This document shows positions 18,673 through 26,874 of a stretch of 64,000 nt of DNA, one piece after another. The position numbers were made by a program, and so were the translations under genes. Under the pieces are notes generated by a model that was given only the letters and a program-made list of their open reading frames with translations, made no database searches and was not told where the DNA came from. Source of the stretch: DAIOEK01 sp964648485 (lineage in GTDB: Bacteria; Chloroflexota; Anaerolineae; Anaerolineales; Anaerolineaceae); assembly GCA_964648485.1 (NCBI GenBank), contig CAZYOF010000003.1, positions 62,001-126,000 of the forward strand, written 5' to 3'. Within the stretch, counting starts at the first letter, position 1. Every line of letters starts with the position of its first letter.

Positions 18673-19822
18673 GTACGATTACATTCTTACCGGAGGAGGC
18701 GCAGCCGGGTTGAGCCTGGCTTACCAACTCACCCGCGGCGCGGGAGAGATTCCATCAATACTTATTCTGGATTTGGATGATAAGCGGAAGAATGATCGTA
18801 CCTGGTGTTTCTGGACCAATCGCTCCACCGGGCTTGAGGAGATTTATCTCCATACCTGGGACCAAATGTGGTTTTTCGGCGAGCGCTTTGAATCAAAAAT
18901 TCCACTCAGCAAGTGGCGTTATGTCATGATCCGGGGGATAGATTTCTATAACTGGATGCGAGAGCAGCTAGGTAAAACCGGCAAAGTGGATTTTGTTCAG
19001 GCAGATGTGATCCGCATTGAAGATGATGCTGTAAATCCACTGGTGATTACGAAAGATGAGACCTATGTGGCGGGATGGGTCTTTGACAGCCGGGTACTTC
19101 CTGGCTCGATACAAATTGATCGCAGCCGGTATCACTATCTGCACCAGCATTTTCTGGGGTGGGAAATTGAAACCACTAGCGATGTTTTTGATCCAGATGC
19201 GATGACCCTGTTTGACTTTCGAACACCGCAAAAGGGTGTCATGCGTTTCATGTACATTCTGCCTCACTCACCACGCAGGGCACTGGTGGAATATACCCTG
19301 TTTTCAGCGGATTTGCTCAGCCGGGAGGAATATGAACAGGCACTGCGCGAATATATCGCTGATGTGTTGAAAGTGTCAGACTACCGTATTCTGGATGTTG
19401 AGCAAAACCGTATTCCCATGACTGATTTTCCATTTGAACGCAGGTTGGGCAAGCGGATCTGGGCAATCGGAACACTGGGCGGCAGGGTCAAACCATCTTC
19501 GGGTTATGCCTTCTGGCGGATCTGGAATGATGCCATCGCAGTGGCAAAATCAATGCAGCAATTCAGTGATCCGTCTCGGATACCCCGATCACCCGTCCGG
19601 TACACCTGGTTTGACCAGGTAATGCTGAATGTTATGTACCGCCAGGGATATGTTACAAAAAAAGTATTTACCTGGTTGTTCAAGAATAACCCGCCAGAAC
19701 GGATTTTCAGATTTCTTAATGAAGAAAATCCACTTTTTGAAGATATCCGGGTACTGTTGTCGCTGCCAATCCCGCCGTTTTTAAGGTCTTTCTGGAAAAC
19801 CCAGATTCAAAGAAAGATATAA
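18665..19822 (+). CDS. crtY: Lycopene cyclase (CrtY/CrtL type)
   Basis: The 385-residue flavoprotein opens with an FAD-binding Rossmann motif (DYILTGGGAAGLSLAYQL) and then the cyclase-type stretch LDDKRKNDRTWCFW. It converts the linear ends of lycopene into beta-rings by a non-redox, FADH2-dependent reaction. The IWAIGTLGGRVKPSSGYAF segment near residue 275 is typical of the family. The ATG at 18665 lies inside the end of the P450 gene with AGGTGGAG before it, so the two are translationally coupled. Product specificity (one or two rings) cannot be read from the sequence. Confidence 0.85.
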   Translation: MRKYDYILTGGGAAGLSLAYQLTRGAGEIPSILILDLDDKRKNDRTWCFWTNRSTGLEEIYLHTWDQMWFFGERFESKIPLSKWRYVMIRGIDFYNWMREQLGKTGKVDFVQADVIRIEDDAVNPLVITKDETYVAGWVFDSRVLPGSIQIDRSRYHYLHQHFLGWEIETTSDVFDPDAMTLFDFRTPQKGVMRFMYILPHSPRRALVEYTLFSADLLSREEYEQALREYIADVLKVSDYRILDVEQNRIPMTDFPFERRLGKRIWAIGTLGGRVKPSSGYAFWRIWNDAIAVAKSMQQFSDPSRIPRSPVRYTWFDQVMLNVMYRQGYVTKKVFTWLFKNNPPERIFRFLNEENPLFEDIRVLLSLPIPPFLRSFWKTQIQRKI

Positions 19823-19897
19823 ATACATTATACAATTATTAGACAAACATGATGATAATTTAATAAAATATAGAAAAGTATTCAGGGAGAGGGAAAT
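19823..19897 (+). promoter_or_regulatory. A+T-rich region ahead of crtI with a carH-like motif
   Basis: This 75-base gap contains ATTATACAA (19827-19835), the reverse complement of TTGTATAAT found in the carH intergenic region at 57376-57384. A TAGACA/ATAAAA pair with 17-base spacing is a weak promoter candidate. GGGAGAGGG supplies the crtI ribosome-binding site. The gap suggests crtI-crtB can be transcribed apart from the P450-crtY pair. Confidence 0.35.
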
Positions 19898-21379
19898 ATG
19901 AAAAAGAAAATCATCGTGATTGGAAGCGGTTTTGGTGGGTTGGGGGCGGCTGCCAGGCTGGCTGCACGTGGTTTTGATGTTGAAGTTTTTGAGCAGCGTG
20001 ATAAACCCGGTGGGCGGGGATATCAATATGAGATCAATGGATTCAAATTTGATGGCGGTCCTACCGTGATCACTGCCCCGTTTATGTTTGATGATATTTT
20101 TGCGGTGGGTGGCAAGAAAACAGAAGAATATTTCAAGCTACTACCGGTCAACCCGTTTTACCGTATCTTCGATCACACCGGCTACTCTTTTGACTACAAC
20201 AACGATAAAGATGCCATGCTGGCACAGATTGAAAAGCTGAATCCGCGCGATGTGGAAGGTTACCAGCGTTTTATCACCACAACCCGGGCAATCTTCGAGA
20301 AGGGTTTTCTGCAACTTTCGGATAAGCCTTTTCTGCATGTCACCGATATGTTTAAAGTAGCGCCGGACCTCATCCGGCTGCAATCATATCTTTCTGTGTA
20401 TGGCTATGTTTCCCAGTTTATCGAGAACGACTTCCTGCGCCAGATTTGCTCTTTTCATCCTTTACTGGTGGGAGGGAATCCATTTGACACGACCAGTATC
20501 TACACCCTGATCCATTATCTGGAAAGGGAGTGGGGCGTACATTATGCCGTAGGCGGAACTGGGGCGATTGTCAATGGATTGGTGAAGTTCATTCAAGAGA
20601 ATAATGGGAAAGTGCATTTCAACGCCCCTGTCAAAGAAATTCTTGTGGAAAACCGTAAAGTCACCGGAATATTGATGAAAGATGGCACAATCCATAAAGC
20701 GGATATGATCATCTCCAATGCGGATGTGGCATCCACCTATCGTTATCTCATCCCTGAGCAATACCGTAAAGTATTCGGCAACCGCCGAATTGACTTATAC
20801 AAATACAGCATGTCACTGTTTGTGATTTACTTTGGCACCAAACGCCTGTATCGGGATACCAAACTGGCACATCACAATATCATCCTTTCGGATCGCTACA
20901 AACCACTGCTTGAAGATATTTTTAACAAGAAGGTGCTGGCGGATGATTTTTCGCTCTACCTGCACATGCCCACCCTAACCGATCCGACCATTGCTCCGGA
21001 AGGGATGGAGAACTTTTACGTTCTTTCGCCTGTACCGCATCTGGATGCAGATATCGATTGGAAAACGAAGGCGGTGCCATATAAGAATAAAATCCTTCAA
21101 TTCCTGGAGGAAAACTATATCCCAAATTTGCGGGAAAATATCATAGCAGAACACTTTATCGATCCTCTCCACTTCCGGGATGTGCTGGGCAGTTATAAGG
21201 GAGCCGCTTTCTCGATGCAGCCCATCCTGACCCAATCTGCCTGGTTCCGACCACATAACCAGTCGGAAGAATTTGATAACCTATACTTTGTAGGTGCCGG
21301 AACCCATCCGGGTGCGGGTGTTCCGGGAGTATTGTCATCCTCCAAAATTGTGGATGATTTGATAACGAATCGGGCATAA
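19898..21379 (+). CDS. crtI: Phytoene desaturase (CrtI family)
   Basis: The 493-residue FAD enzyme has the N-terminal dinucleotide motif VIGSGFGGLGAAARLAARGF and the CrtI stretch DKPGGRGYQYEINGFKFDGG. The C-terminal signature FVGAGTHPGAGVPGVLSSSK is diagnostic of bacterial carotenoid desaturases. It introduces double bases of unsaturation into phytoene, usually up to lycopene, the substrate of the neighbouring cyclase. It is directly followed by crtB. A related CrtN or CrtD role is less likely given that a single desaturase gene sits with crtB and crtY. Confidence 0.9.
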   Translation: MKKKIIVIGSGFGGLGAAARLAARGFDVEVFEQRDKPGGRGYQYEINGFKFDGGPTVITAPFMFDDIFAVGGKKTEEYFKLLPVNPFYRIFDHTGYSFDYNNDKDAMLAQIEKLNPRDVEGYQRFITTTRAIFEKGFLQLSDKPFLHVTDMFKVAPDLIRLQSYLSVYGYVSQFIENDFLRQICSFHPLLVGGNPFDTTSIYTLIHYLEREWGVHYAVGGTGAIVNGLVKFIQENNGKVHFNAPVKEILVENRKVTGILMKDGTIHKADMIISNADVASTYRYLIPEQYRKVFGNRRIDLYKYSMSLFVIYFGTKRLYRDTKLAHHNIILSDRYKPLLEDIFNKKVLADDFSLYLHMPTLTDPTIAPEGMENFYVLSPVPHLDADIDWKTKAVPYKNKILQFLEENYIPNLRENIIAEHFIDPLHFRDVLGSYKGAAFSMQPILTQSAWFRPHNQSEEFDNLYFVGAGTHPGAGVPGVLSSSKIVDDLITNRA

Positions 21380-21416
21380 CTTGTTTGCATTTTTGATGTT
21401 TAATTATTGGTAGGAA

Positions 21417-22349
21417 ATGAACCAGATAGAACAGGGAACGCAAATGATAGGCAACGGTCACATCCAATTCATTGCAGATCCAGTCTTCAGGGATGTTGAA
21501 GCAATCATCCGGGCGAAGTCGAAGACCTTCACTTTTGCAACTGCCCTCCTCCCTGATGTTCAACGCAGGGCGGTACGAGCCCTCTATGGATTCTGCCGTT
21601 TTACGGATGATTTGGTGGATGAACAGAAGGTTACGCTCGAAGAACTGGATGAATGGCGCCAGAGTGTAAACCTGCCTGCTGAAAAGCAGCAAGAACCTGT
21701 ATTGCGTGCCTGGAGCATAACCCGGGAATTTTTCGGTATTGACCGTCGTTTTCAAGAGGAACTGATAGATGGTGTAGCCATGGATCTGGTAAATCTGAGC
21801 TATCAAACCTGGGATCAGCTTTCACGGTACTGTTACCTGGTAGCTTCTACGGTTGGATTACTCTCTATTCCTATCATTGGTTTGAAACCGGGAACTACCG
21901 AAGAACAAGCCAGACCATTTGCTATAAAACTGGGAATTGCATTACAACTCACTAATATCCTGCGGGATGTGGGCGAAGATGCCCGCGCCGGCAGGGTTTA
22001 CCTGCCGGAGGAAGATCTGGTTGCGTTCAATCTTACCCGAGCGGATATTCTCAACGGGGTATATGATCAGAGGTTCTTTGCATTGATGGGGTTTGAAATT
22101 GAGCGTGCCAGGCGGCTATATATAGAATCACTTCCAGGAATCGCTATGCTTTCTTCCAGTGCCAGACCTGCAGTAGGTGTTGCGGCGCTGTTGTATCGTG
22201 CTATTCTGGATGAGATTGAGACGATCCAGTATCAGGTGTACCGCATTCGTGCCCATACTACCTTCTGGAAGAAAATTAAAATGCTGCCCGGCTTGATCAG
22301 AGAGGTAAAGAACATCGAGGAGCATGCATCAGAACCATTACATGGTTAG
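21417..22349 (+). CDS. crtB: Phytoene synthase
   Basis: This enzyme condenses two geranylgeranyl diphosphates to phytoene, the first committed carotenoid step. The aspartate-rich motifs are visible: RFTDDLVDE near residue 65 and LTNILRDVGEDARAGRVYLP near residue 180. From the ATG at 21417 the length is 310 residues. An alternative ATG at 21444 has a better spaced AGGGA six bases upstream and may be the true start, giving 301 residues. It ends the carotenoid block, and a strong terminator follows directly. Confidence 0.92.
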   Translation: MNQIEQGTQMIGNGHIQFIADPVFRDVEAIIRAKSKTFTFATALLPDVQRRAVRALYGFCRFTDDLVDEQKVTLEELDEWRQSVNLPAEKQQEPVLRAWSITREFFGIDRRFQEELIDGVAMDLVNLSYQTWDQLSRYCYLVASTVGLLSIPIIGLKPGTTEEQARPFAIKLGIALQLTNILRDVGEDARAGRVYLPEEDLVAFNLTRADILNGVYDQRFFALMGFEIERARRLYIESLPGIAMLSSSARPAVGVAALLYRAILDEIETIQYQVYRIRAHTTFWKKIKMLPGLIREVKNIEEHASEPLHG

Positions 22350-22367
22350 TTTTCATATTGCACACAG

Positions 22368-22393
22368 GCGCTCCCCATGGGAGCGCTTTTTTT
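22368..22393 (+). terminator. Rho-independent terminator after crtB
   Basis: GCGCTCCC and GGGAGCGC form a perfect 8-bp GC-rich stem with a 3-base loop, followed by seven T residues (22387-22393). Confidence 0.93.
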
Positions 22394-22474
22394 CTTGCTA
22401 TGGCATCTTCCTTGCATGAAGAATATGATGTAATATTTGGGGTATCTTGATGTATTTAATGCAATAATGATGAA

Positions 22475-24481
22475 ATGGGGATGCAGGGTATGGAAGCTAC
22501 ACCAGAACAACCAACAGAAGTACCCATACCGCCGGTTGTTGTTGCTACTCTGACAGGCGGTTTGATCTTCGCACTTTTTAATCACTTTCTTCGACCCTTG
22601 CTTCCACCTGAGCAGCACTGGATTGCCATCGTTCTCTTTGCGGTGGGATTTCTTATTTTCCTGGCAGGAGCATGGGGGATAGATCAAAAAAAGCTTCCAT
22701 TTCAAATAGATTCTGTCTTGCATAAAGCGGGTGAATGGCTGGGTATTCATCCTGGGCAGGTGGTTACCCTGTTCTTTGCAATGTTATTTGCGGTCACTGC
22801 CACGCTTGCAGCCGGTTTTAATGCAAAAATGTTCAGCCTTCCGGTGGCGGTGATTTCGTGGGGTATTGCCATTGCAATGATGATAATTTCAGGTTGGGAA
22901 AAGAAACCACAGAATCTGGCTTCGGTGAAGCCTGCCTTCTTGTGGGGAGCCGGATTCCTGGCGTTGTCTTTTCTGCTGCGGGGTGTGGATACCACCCATA
23001 TTCCCATAGTGCTCTCCGGTGATGAAGCCTCAGCCGGGCTATTTTCGGTTAATTTCCTCAGAGGGCTGACAGACAACCTGTTCAATGTTGGCTGGTTCTC
23101 TTTCCCGTCATTTTTCTTCTATTTACAGACGTATGCTCTGGCAATCTTCGGACAGACAACAGTGGCGCTTCGCATTACAGCGGCTGTTGCTGGCGCTGTT
23201 TCAGTGATGGCGTTTTACTATGTGGTGCGTGGAATGTATGGTCAGCGGGTGGGGATCATTGCTGCCGTATTCCTGACTTTTTCTCACTTCCATATAAATT
23301 TTTCACGGATTGCACTGAATAATATCTGGGATACGCTTGGATATATCACCTGTCTGGGCGCCCTGTGGTATGGATGGCAGTATCAGAGACGAGCCGGATT
23401 TATTCTAGCCGGTTTGGCACTGGGTTTTGCGCAATATTTTTATTCTTCCACCCGGGGATTACTCGCTATTGTTCCCCTCTTTGTCCTGTTGGTTGCTCTT
23501 CAAGACCGTCAGCGATTTAAAAAGATGATCCCGAATCTCATCCTCATGCTGGTAGCGGCACTTGTAGTTGTGATGCCGCTTGCATGGTTTTTTATCACCC
23601 ACCCGAATGAGTTCTTTGCTCCTATGCAACGGGTGTCTATTCTTGGAGAGTGGCTTCAGGTAACCATTCGGGAAACCGGAAAACCGGGCTGGCGAATCAT
23701 GGGGGAACAACTGCTTGCATCTTTCCTGGCTTATACGGATGTACCTTCCCGTGCGTGGTACACACCCGGAACACCCCTTTTGCGCCCTGCAGCGGCATTT
23801 CTTTTTTACATTGGATTGGCATTTACAATTCTGCGGATCAAAGATAATCGTACCTGGCTGCTCCTACTCTGGCTGGGGATCTTTGGGGTGACAGGCGCTT
23901 TCAGCGAAAGTACTCCTGCTGCGCAACGGTATGTCGCAGCCATTCCAGCTGCAGTGATGGTAGTCGCAATTGGGGTAGATAAATTAATGGTTATTGGTGA
24001 CTGTTTACCTTCCAGATGGAAACCCTGGGTGTACCGTGTATTGATGATCATGGCGGTGTTGATTGCAGTAGATGACAGCCGTTTTTACTTCTTTGAATAC
24101 ACTCCCAACAGCGAATTCAGCGGCTATCATGGGCAGGTTGCCCAGCATCTTGCTAATTATCTGCAGGATTATGACACTTCGTGGGAGGTTATATTCATTG
24201 GTTGGCCGGATATGGGTTACTACTCCATATCCTCCCTGCCTTTCCTTGCCCCCCAGATCAAGGGGGTAGATTACTTCCAACCATGGGGACATCCTGAAAA
24301 TCCATCGCCTGATTATGCCAATGTTATGTTTGTCTTTCTGCCAAATCACGCTGGCGAGTTGGAAAAATGCCTGGAACAGTACCCGGGAGGCAAACTCACT
24401 ACTGCTTACAATGAACGACATGAAATGCTCTATTACCTGTATAAACTGGAAGGGTTATCTATTCCTGCATCAGATTCGTGA
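22475..24481 (+). CDS. Polytopic membrane glycosyltransferase (GT39/ArnT-like)
   Basis: The 668-residue protein has about a dozen membrane helices and a soluble C-terminal part. The extracytoplasmic loop after the first helices has the acidic motif LSGDEASAGLFSVNFL near residue 185, typical of the GT-C fold that uses polyprenyl-phosphate sugars. Such enzymes glycosylate lipids or proteins on the outer face of the membrane. The donor and acceptor are unknown. The start is uncertain; ATGs at 22475, 22481 and 22490 are all possible. It probably forms a unit with the next two genes. Confidence 0.75.
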   Translation: MGMQGMEATPEQPTEVPIPPVVVATLTGGLIFALFNHFLRPLLPPEQHWIAIVLFAVGFLIFLAGAWGIDQKKLPFQIDSVLHKAGEWLGIHPGQVVTLFFAMLFAVTATLAAGFNAKMFSLPVAVISWGIAIAMMIISGWEKKPQNLASVKPAFLWGAGFLALSFLLRGVDTTHIPIVLSGDEASAGLFSVNFLRGLTDNLFNVGWFSFPSFFFYLQTYALAIFGQTTVALRITAAVAGAVSVMAFYYVVRGMYGQRVGIIAAVFLTFSHFHINFSRIALNNIWDTLGYITCLGALWYGWQYQRRAGFILAGLALGFAQYFYSSTRGLLAIVPLFVLLVALQDRQRFKKMIPNLILMLVAALVVVMPLAWFFITHPNEFFAPMQRVSILGEWLQVTIRETGKPGWRIMGEQLLASFLAYTDVPSRAWYTPGTPLLRPAAAFLFYIGLAFTILRIKDNRTWLLLLWLGIFGVTGAFSESTPAAQRYVAAIPAAVMVVAIGVDKLMVIGDCLPSRWKPWVYRVLMIMAVLIAVDDSRFYFFEYTPNSEFSGYHGQVAQHLANYLQDYDTSWEVIFIGWPDMGYYSISSLPFLAPQIKGVDYFQPWGHPENPSPDYANVMFVFLPNHAGELEKCLEQYPGGKLTTAYNERHEMLYYLYKLEGLSIPASDS

Positions 24482-24506
24482 CGAGCAGCAGGTATAATCT
24501 ACCTGT

Positions 24507-24938
24507 ATGCAAAATAATTTGGAATTACAACTGACAGACCAGGTAAGGAAACCTAATAAAAGAATGATCCTTGCCGGGATATTTTTCTCTGTAGTCACCC
24601 TGGCAGGATTTTACCGGTTCGGTTGGTATGCAGTTCATAGCATCCAGTTATGGCAGCTGATTGGCCCCTTTGTTCTCTGGTACCAGTTAAACATCAGTTT
24701 TATCTGGGGTGTATTTTCTTGCTGGGTAGCCTGGGCTTGCCTGGTCAGTGCTCCCTGGTCGCGGGTGCTGGTGATGATGGCTGTGACCGCTTTTTCTGCA
24801 GCCTACTGGATTGACCTGTTAATCATTTCAGTACAACCTGTGGATACACGCTGGCAAATGTATTTGCTGGTCAATATTATGGTTTTCATTCTTATGTTTT
24901 CCTGGATGTATCCACCATCCTTCAAAAAGGAAGTGTAA
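24507..24938 (+). CDS. Small four-helix membrane protein, unknown function
   Basis: I do not recognise this 143-residue protein. It has a short Lys/Arg-rich cytosolic N-terminus and about four hydrophobic helices with several Trp residues. It lies between the glycosyltransferase and the CYTH gene, with gaps of 25 and 4 bases. A TATAAT (24493-24498) sits eight bases before its ATG and no ribosome-binding site is well placed, so it may have a leaderless transcript. Confidence 0.6.
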   Translation: MQNNLELQLTDQVRKPNKRMILAGIFFSVVTLAGFYRFGWYAVHSIQLWQLIGPFVLWYQLNISFIWGVFSCWVAWACLVSAPWSRVLVMMAVTAFSAAYWIDLLIISVQPVDTRWQMYLLVNIMVFILMFSWMYPPSFKKEV

Positions 24939-24942
24939 TACC

Positions 24943-25560
24943 ATGTCTGATCGCGAATTAGAAATCAAATTTCATATACGCCATAAGGAATTGCTTGAAG
25001 AAAAACTTGCAGCTCTGGGTGGCCGAATTTCCCATCCGCGGGTTAATGAGTGGAATCTGCGCTTTGATACACCCGAAAAGCTGATCTCTGCACGCGGACA
25101 GGCATTGCGTCTGCGTAAGGATGAGCGTATTCGCCTGACGTTTAAAGGACCTGCCGATCAACTAGGCGAAATCACCGATCGGGTGGAACTGGAAGTAGAA
25201 GTGAGTGATTTTATGACCACCCGGCGTATTCTGGAGGCACTCGGTTACAGGGTAATGGTAATCTATGAAAAATATCGCATGACCTGGGAATATGGTGGCG
25301 CTGAGATAGTAGTCGATGAATTACCTATGGGGGATTTTTGTGAGATCGAAGCTGGTAGTGAAGAGGTAATCCGGCGTATTGCCGGAGAATTAAAATTAAA
25401 TTGGGAGCATCGCATCAACACTAGCTACCTGGGAATATTTGACCAACTAAAAACTGTACTCAACATGGCAGATATCAACCTGACTTTTGAAGATATGCAG
25501 GGAATGCATGTAGCCTCTTCTGATCTTGCTCTAATTCATATTTATCCTGGTGATGTGTAA
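24943..25560 (+). CDS. CYTH-domain protein (class IV adenylate cyclase / triphosphatase family)
   Basis: The 205-residue protein has the N-terminal ExExK signature of CYTH tunnel enzymes (ELEIK, residues 5-9). Charged strands that line the tunnel follow (LRLRKDERIRLTFKG, VELEVEV, EKYRMTWEYGG). The family hydrolyses or cyclises triphosphate substrates with divalent metals; members include CyaB cyclases, thiamine triphosphatases and inorganic triphosphatases. The activity here cannot be assigned from motifs. Its ribosome-binding site AAGGAAG lies in the end of the preceding gene, so they are co-transcribed. Confidence 0.85.
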   Translation: MSDRELEIKFHIRHKELLEEKLAALGGRISHPRVNEWNLRFDTPEKLISARGQALRLRKDERIRLTFKGPADQLGEITDRVELEVEVSDFMTTRRILEALGYRVMVIYEKYRMTWEYGGAEIVVDELPMGDFCEIEAGSEEVIRRIAGELKLNWEHRINTSYLGIFDQLKTVLNMADINLTFEDMQGMHVASSDLALIHIYPGDV

Positions 25561-25571
25561 ATTCGTGGATT

Positions 25572-25606
25572 AATTAAGCCCCTGCCATCTTGACAGGGGC
25601 TTAATT
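25572..25606. terminator. 13-bp inverted repeat terminator overlapping the next promoter
   Basis: AATTAAGCCCCTG (25572-25584) and CAGGGGCTTAATT (25594-25606) are perfectly complementary with a 9-base loop. The A+T-rich ends give it terminator character in both directions, though there is no long T run. Its loop and right arm contain the TTGACA -35 of the exporter promoter. Confidence 0.75.
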
Positions 25607-25617
25607 CTCGCTATAAT
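25590..25617 (+). promoter_or_regulatory. Consensus promoter of the ABC export operon
   Basis: TTGACA (25590-25595) and TATAAT (25612-25617) are both perfect consensus hexamers with a 16-base spacer. Transcription should start near 25624, inside the palindrome that follows. It drives the permease-adaptor-ATPase-ATPase-TetR operon. Confidence 0.85.
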
Positions 25618-25618
25618 A

Positions 25619-25638
25619 TTTATTGACTGGTCAATAAA
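25619..25638 (+). promoter_or_regulatory. Palindromic operator, probable TetR-family site
   Basis: TTTATTGAC-TG-GTCAATAAA is a perfect 9-2-9 inverted repeat lying across the expected transcription start. Its size and position fit an operator for the TetR-type repressor encoded as the last gene of the operon (30137-30751). Binding would block initiation, giving autoregulation. The palindrome is seen; the pairing with this regulator is inferred. Confidence 0.75.
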
Positions 25639-25716
25639 ATAATTATCAGATCAGTCCAGTAATGAATAGATCGGGTTTCTCGTAGTATCTAGGAGACCTG
25701 ATGGTCTGGAGCAGCC

Positions 25717-26844
25717 ATGAAGACTCGCCTGATTTCCATCATCCGTAAGGAATTTATTCAGCTCTTTCGCGACAAGCGTATGCTTGCCCTGATCCTTGTC
25801 ATCCCACTGGTACAGTTGTTTTTGCTGGGATATGCTACCGTAAATGAAATCCGCGACATTCCATTAGCAGTATTTGACCAGAGCCGCTCTCCCCAGTCCC
25901 GTCAATTAGTGGAAGCTTACAAAACGGCTGACTATTTTAAACTAACTATGTCAGTCGGGTCGCTCGCTGAAATGAATGATCAAATTGATCGGGGAATCAT
26001 TAAAGCCGGTCTGGTTATTCCTCCTGATTTCAGCAAAAAACTTGAAAAAGGTGAAGCACAGGTTGCTTTCATTCTGGATGGATCGGATCCCACTTTATCT
26101 TCCCCAGCTTTGTCTGCCGCTCAGCTAATCGGACAGGCTTTCTCCATTGATGTCATGCAGCAGAAGATTACGCGTTCAGGTCTCAAACTTACCCTGGAAC
26201 CTGCAGTGGATGTACGGACTTCCGTATTGTATAACCCCGATATGAACTCATCCTACTTTATGGTTCCGGGTGTAATCGGTATGATCTTATTTGCGATTAC
26301 CGCCATCATTACCGCAACTTCGGTAGTAAGGGAGCGCGAGCGGGGAACCATCGAACAACTGATTATTACCCCGATACGCCCGCTTGAGCTGGTCATCGGA
26401 AAAATAACCCCTTATGTGATCCTTGCTCTATTTGATGCTTTTGAAGTGATTGCGGTGGGGCACTTCTGGTTTGGTGTCCCTGTGCGTGGCTCATTACTGG
26501 TAATCGCGCTTGCCTGTGGAATTTTCCTCTTTTCCGGGCTTGGAATTGGACTTTTCGCTTCGACGGTTGCAAATACCCAACAGGAATCCATGTTGACAGT
26601 TTTTATGGTTTTCCTTCCCGCCATCTTCCTGAGCGGTTTTTTCTTCCCGGTTGATAATATGCCGGTCTTTTTACAGGTGGTCTCTTACTTCGTTCCCCTG
26701 CGTTATTTTCTGAATATTATCCGTGCCTTACTCATAAAAGGCGTCGGTATAACGGTGATTCAAAATGATTTGATCGCTTTGGTCATTTTTGGCGTGGTGA
26801 TTATGACAGCCGCAGCATTACGCTTCCGCAAGCGCCTGGATTAA
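25717..26844 (+). CDS. ABC-2 type transporter permease (YhhJ/YbhS/YbhR-like)
   Basis: The 375-residue protein has one N-terminal membrane helix, a large extracytoplasmic domain (about residues 45-170), and five more helices toward the C-terminus. This is the layout of drug-export ABC-2 permeases. The motif RERERGTIEQLIITPIRP near residue 205 is the typical coupling segment before the helix bundle. It is the first gene of the operon and the only permease in it, so it probably works as a homodimer with the two ATPases encoded downstream. Confidence 0.9.
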   Translation: MKTRLISIIRKEFIQLFRDKRMLALILVIPLVQLFLLGYATVNEIRDIPLAVFDQSRSPQSRQLVEAYKTADYFKLTMSVGSLAEMNDQIDRGIIKAGLVIPPDFSKKLEKGEAQVAFILDGSDPTLSSPALSAAQLIGQAFSIDVMQQKITRSGLKLTLEPAVDVRTSVLYNPDMNSSYFMVPGVIGMILFAITAIITATSVVRERERGTIEQLIITPIRPLELVIGKITPYVILALFDAFEVIAVGHFWFGVPVRGSLLVIALACGIFLFSGLGIGLFASTVANTQQESMLTVFMVFLPAIFLSGFFFPVDNMPVFLQVVSYFVPLRYFLNIIRALLIKGVGITVIQNDLIALVIFGVVIMTAAALRFRKRLD

Positions 26845-26874
26845 CGATCAAGACCCTATTAAGAGGAGATACCT

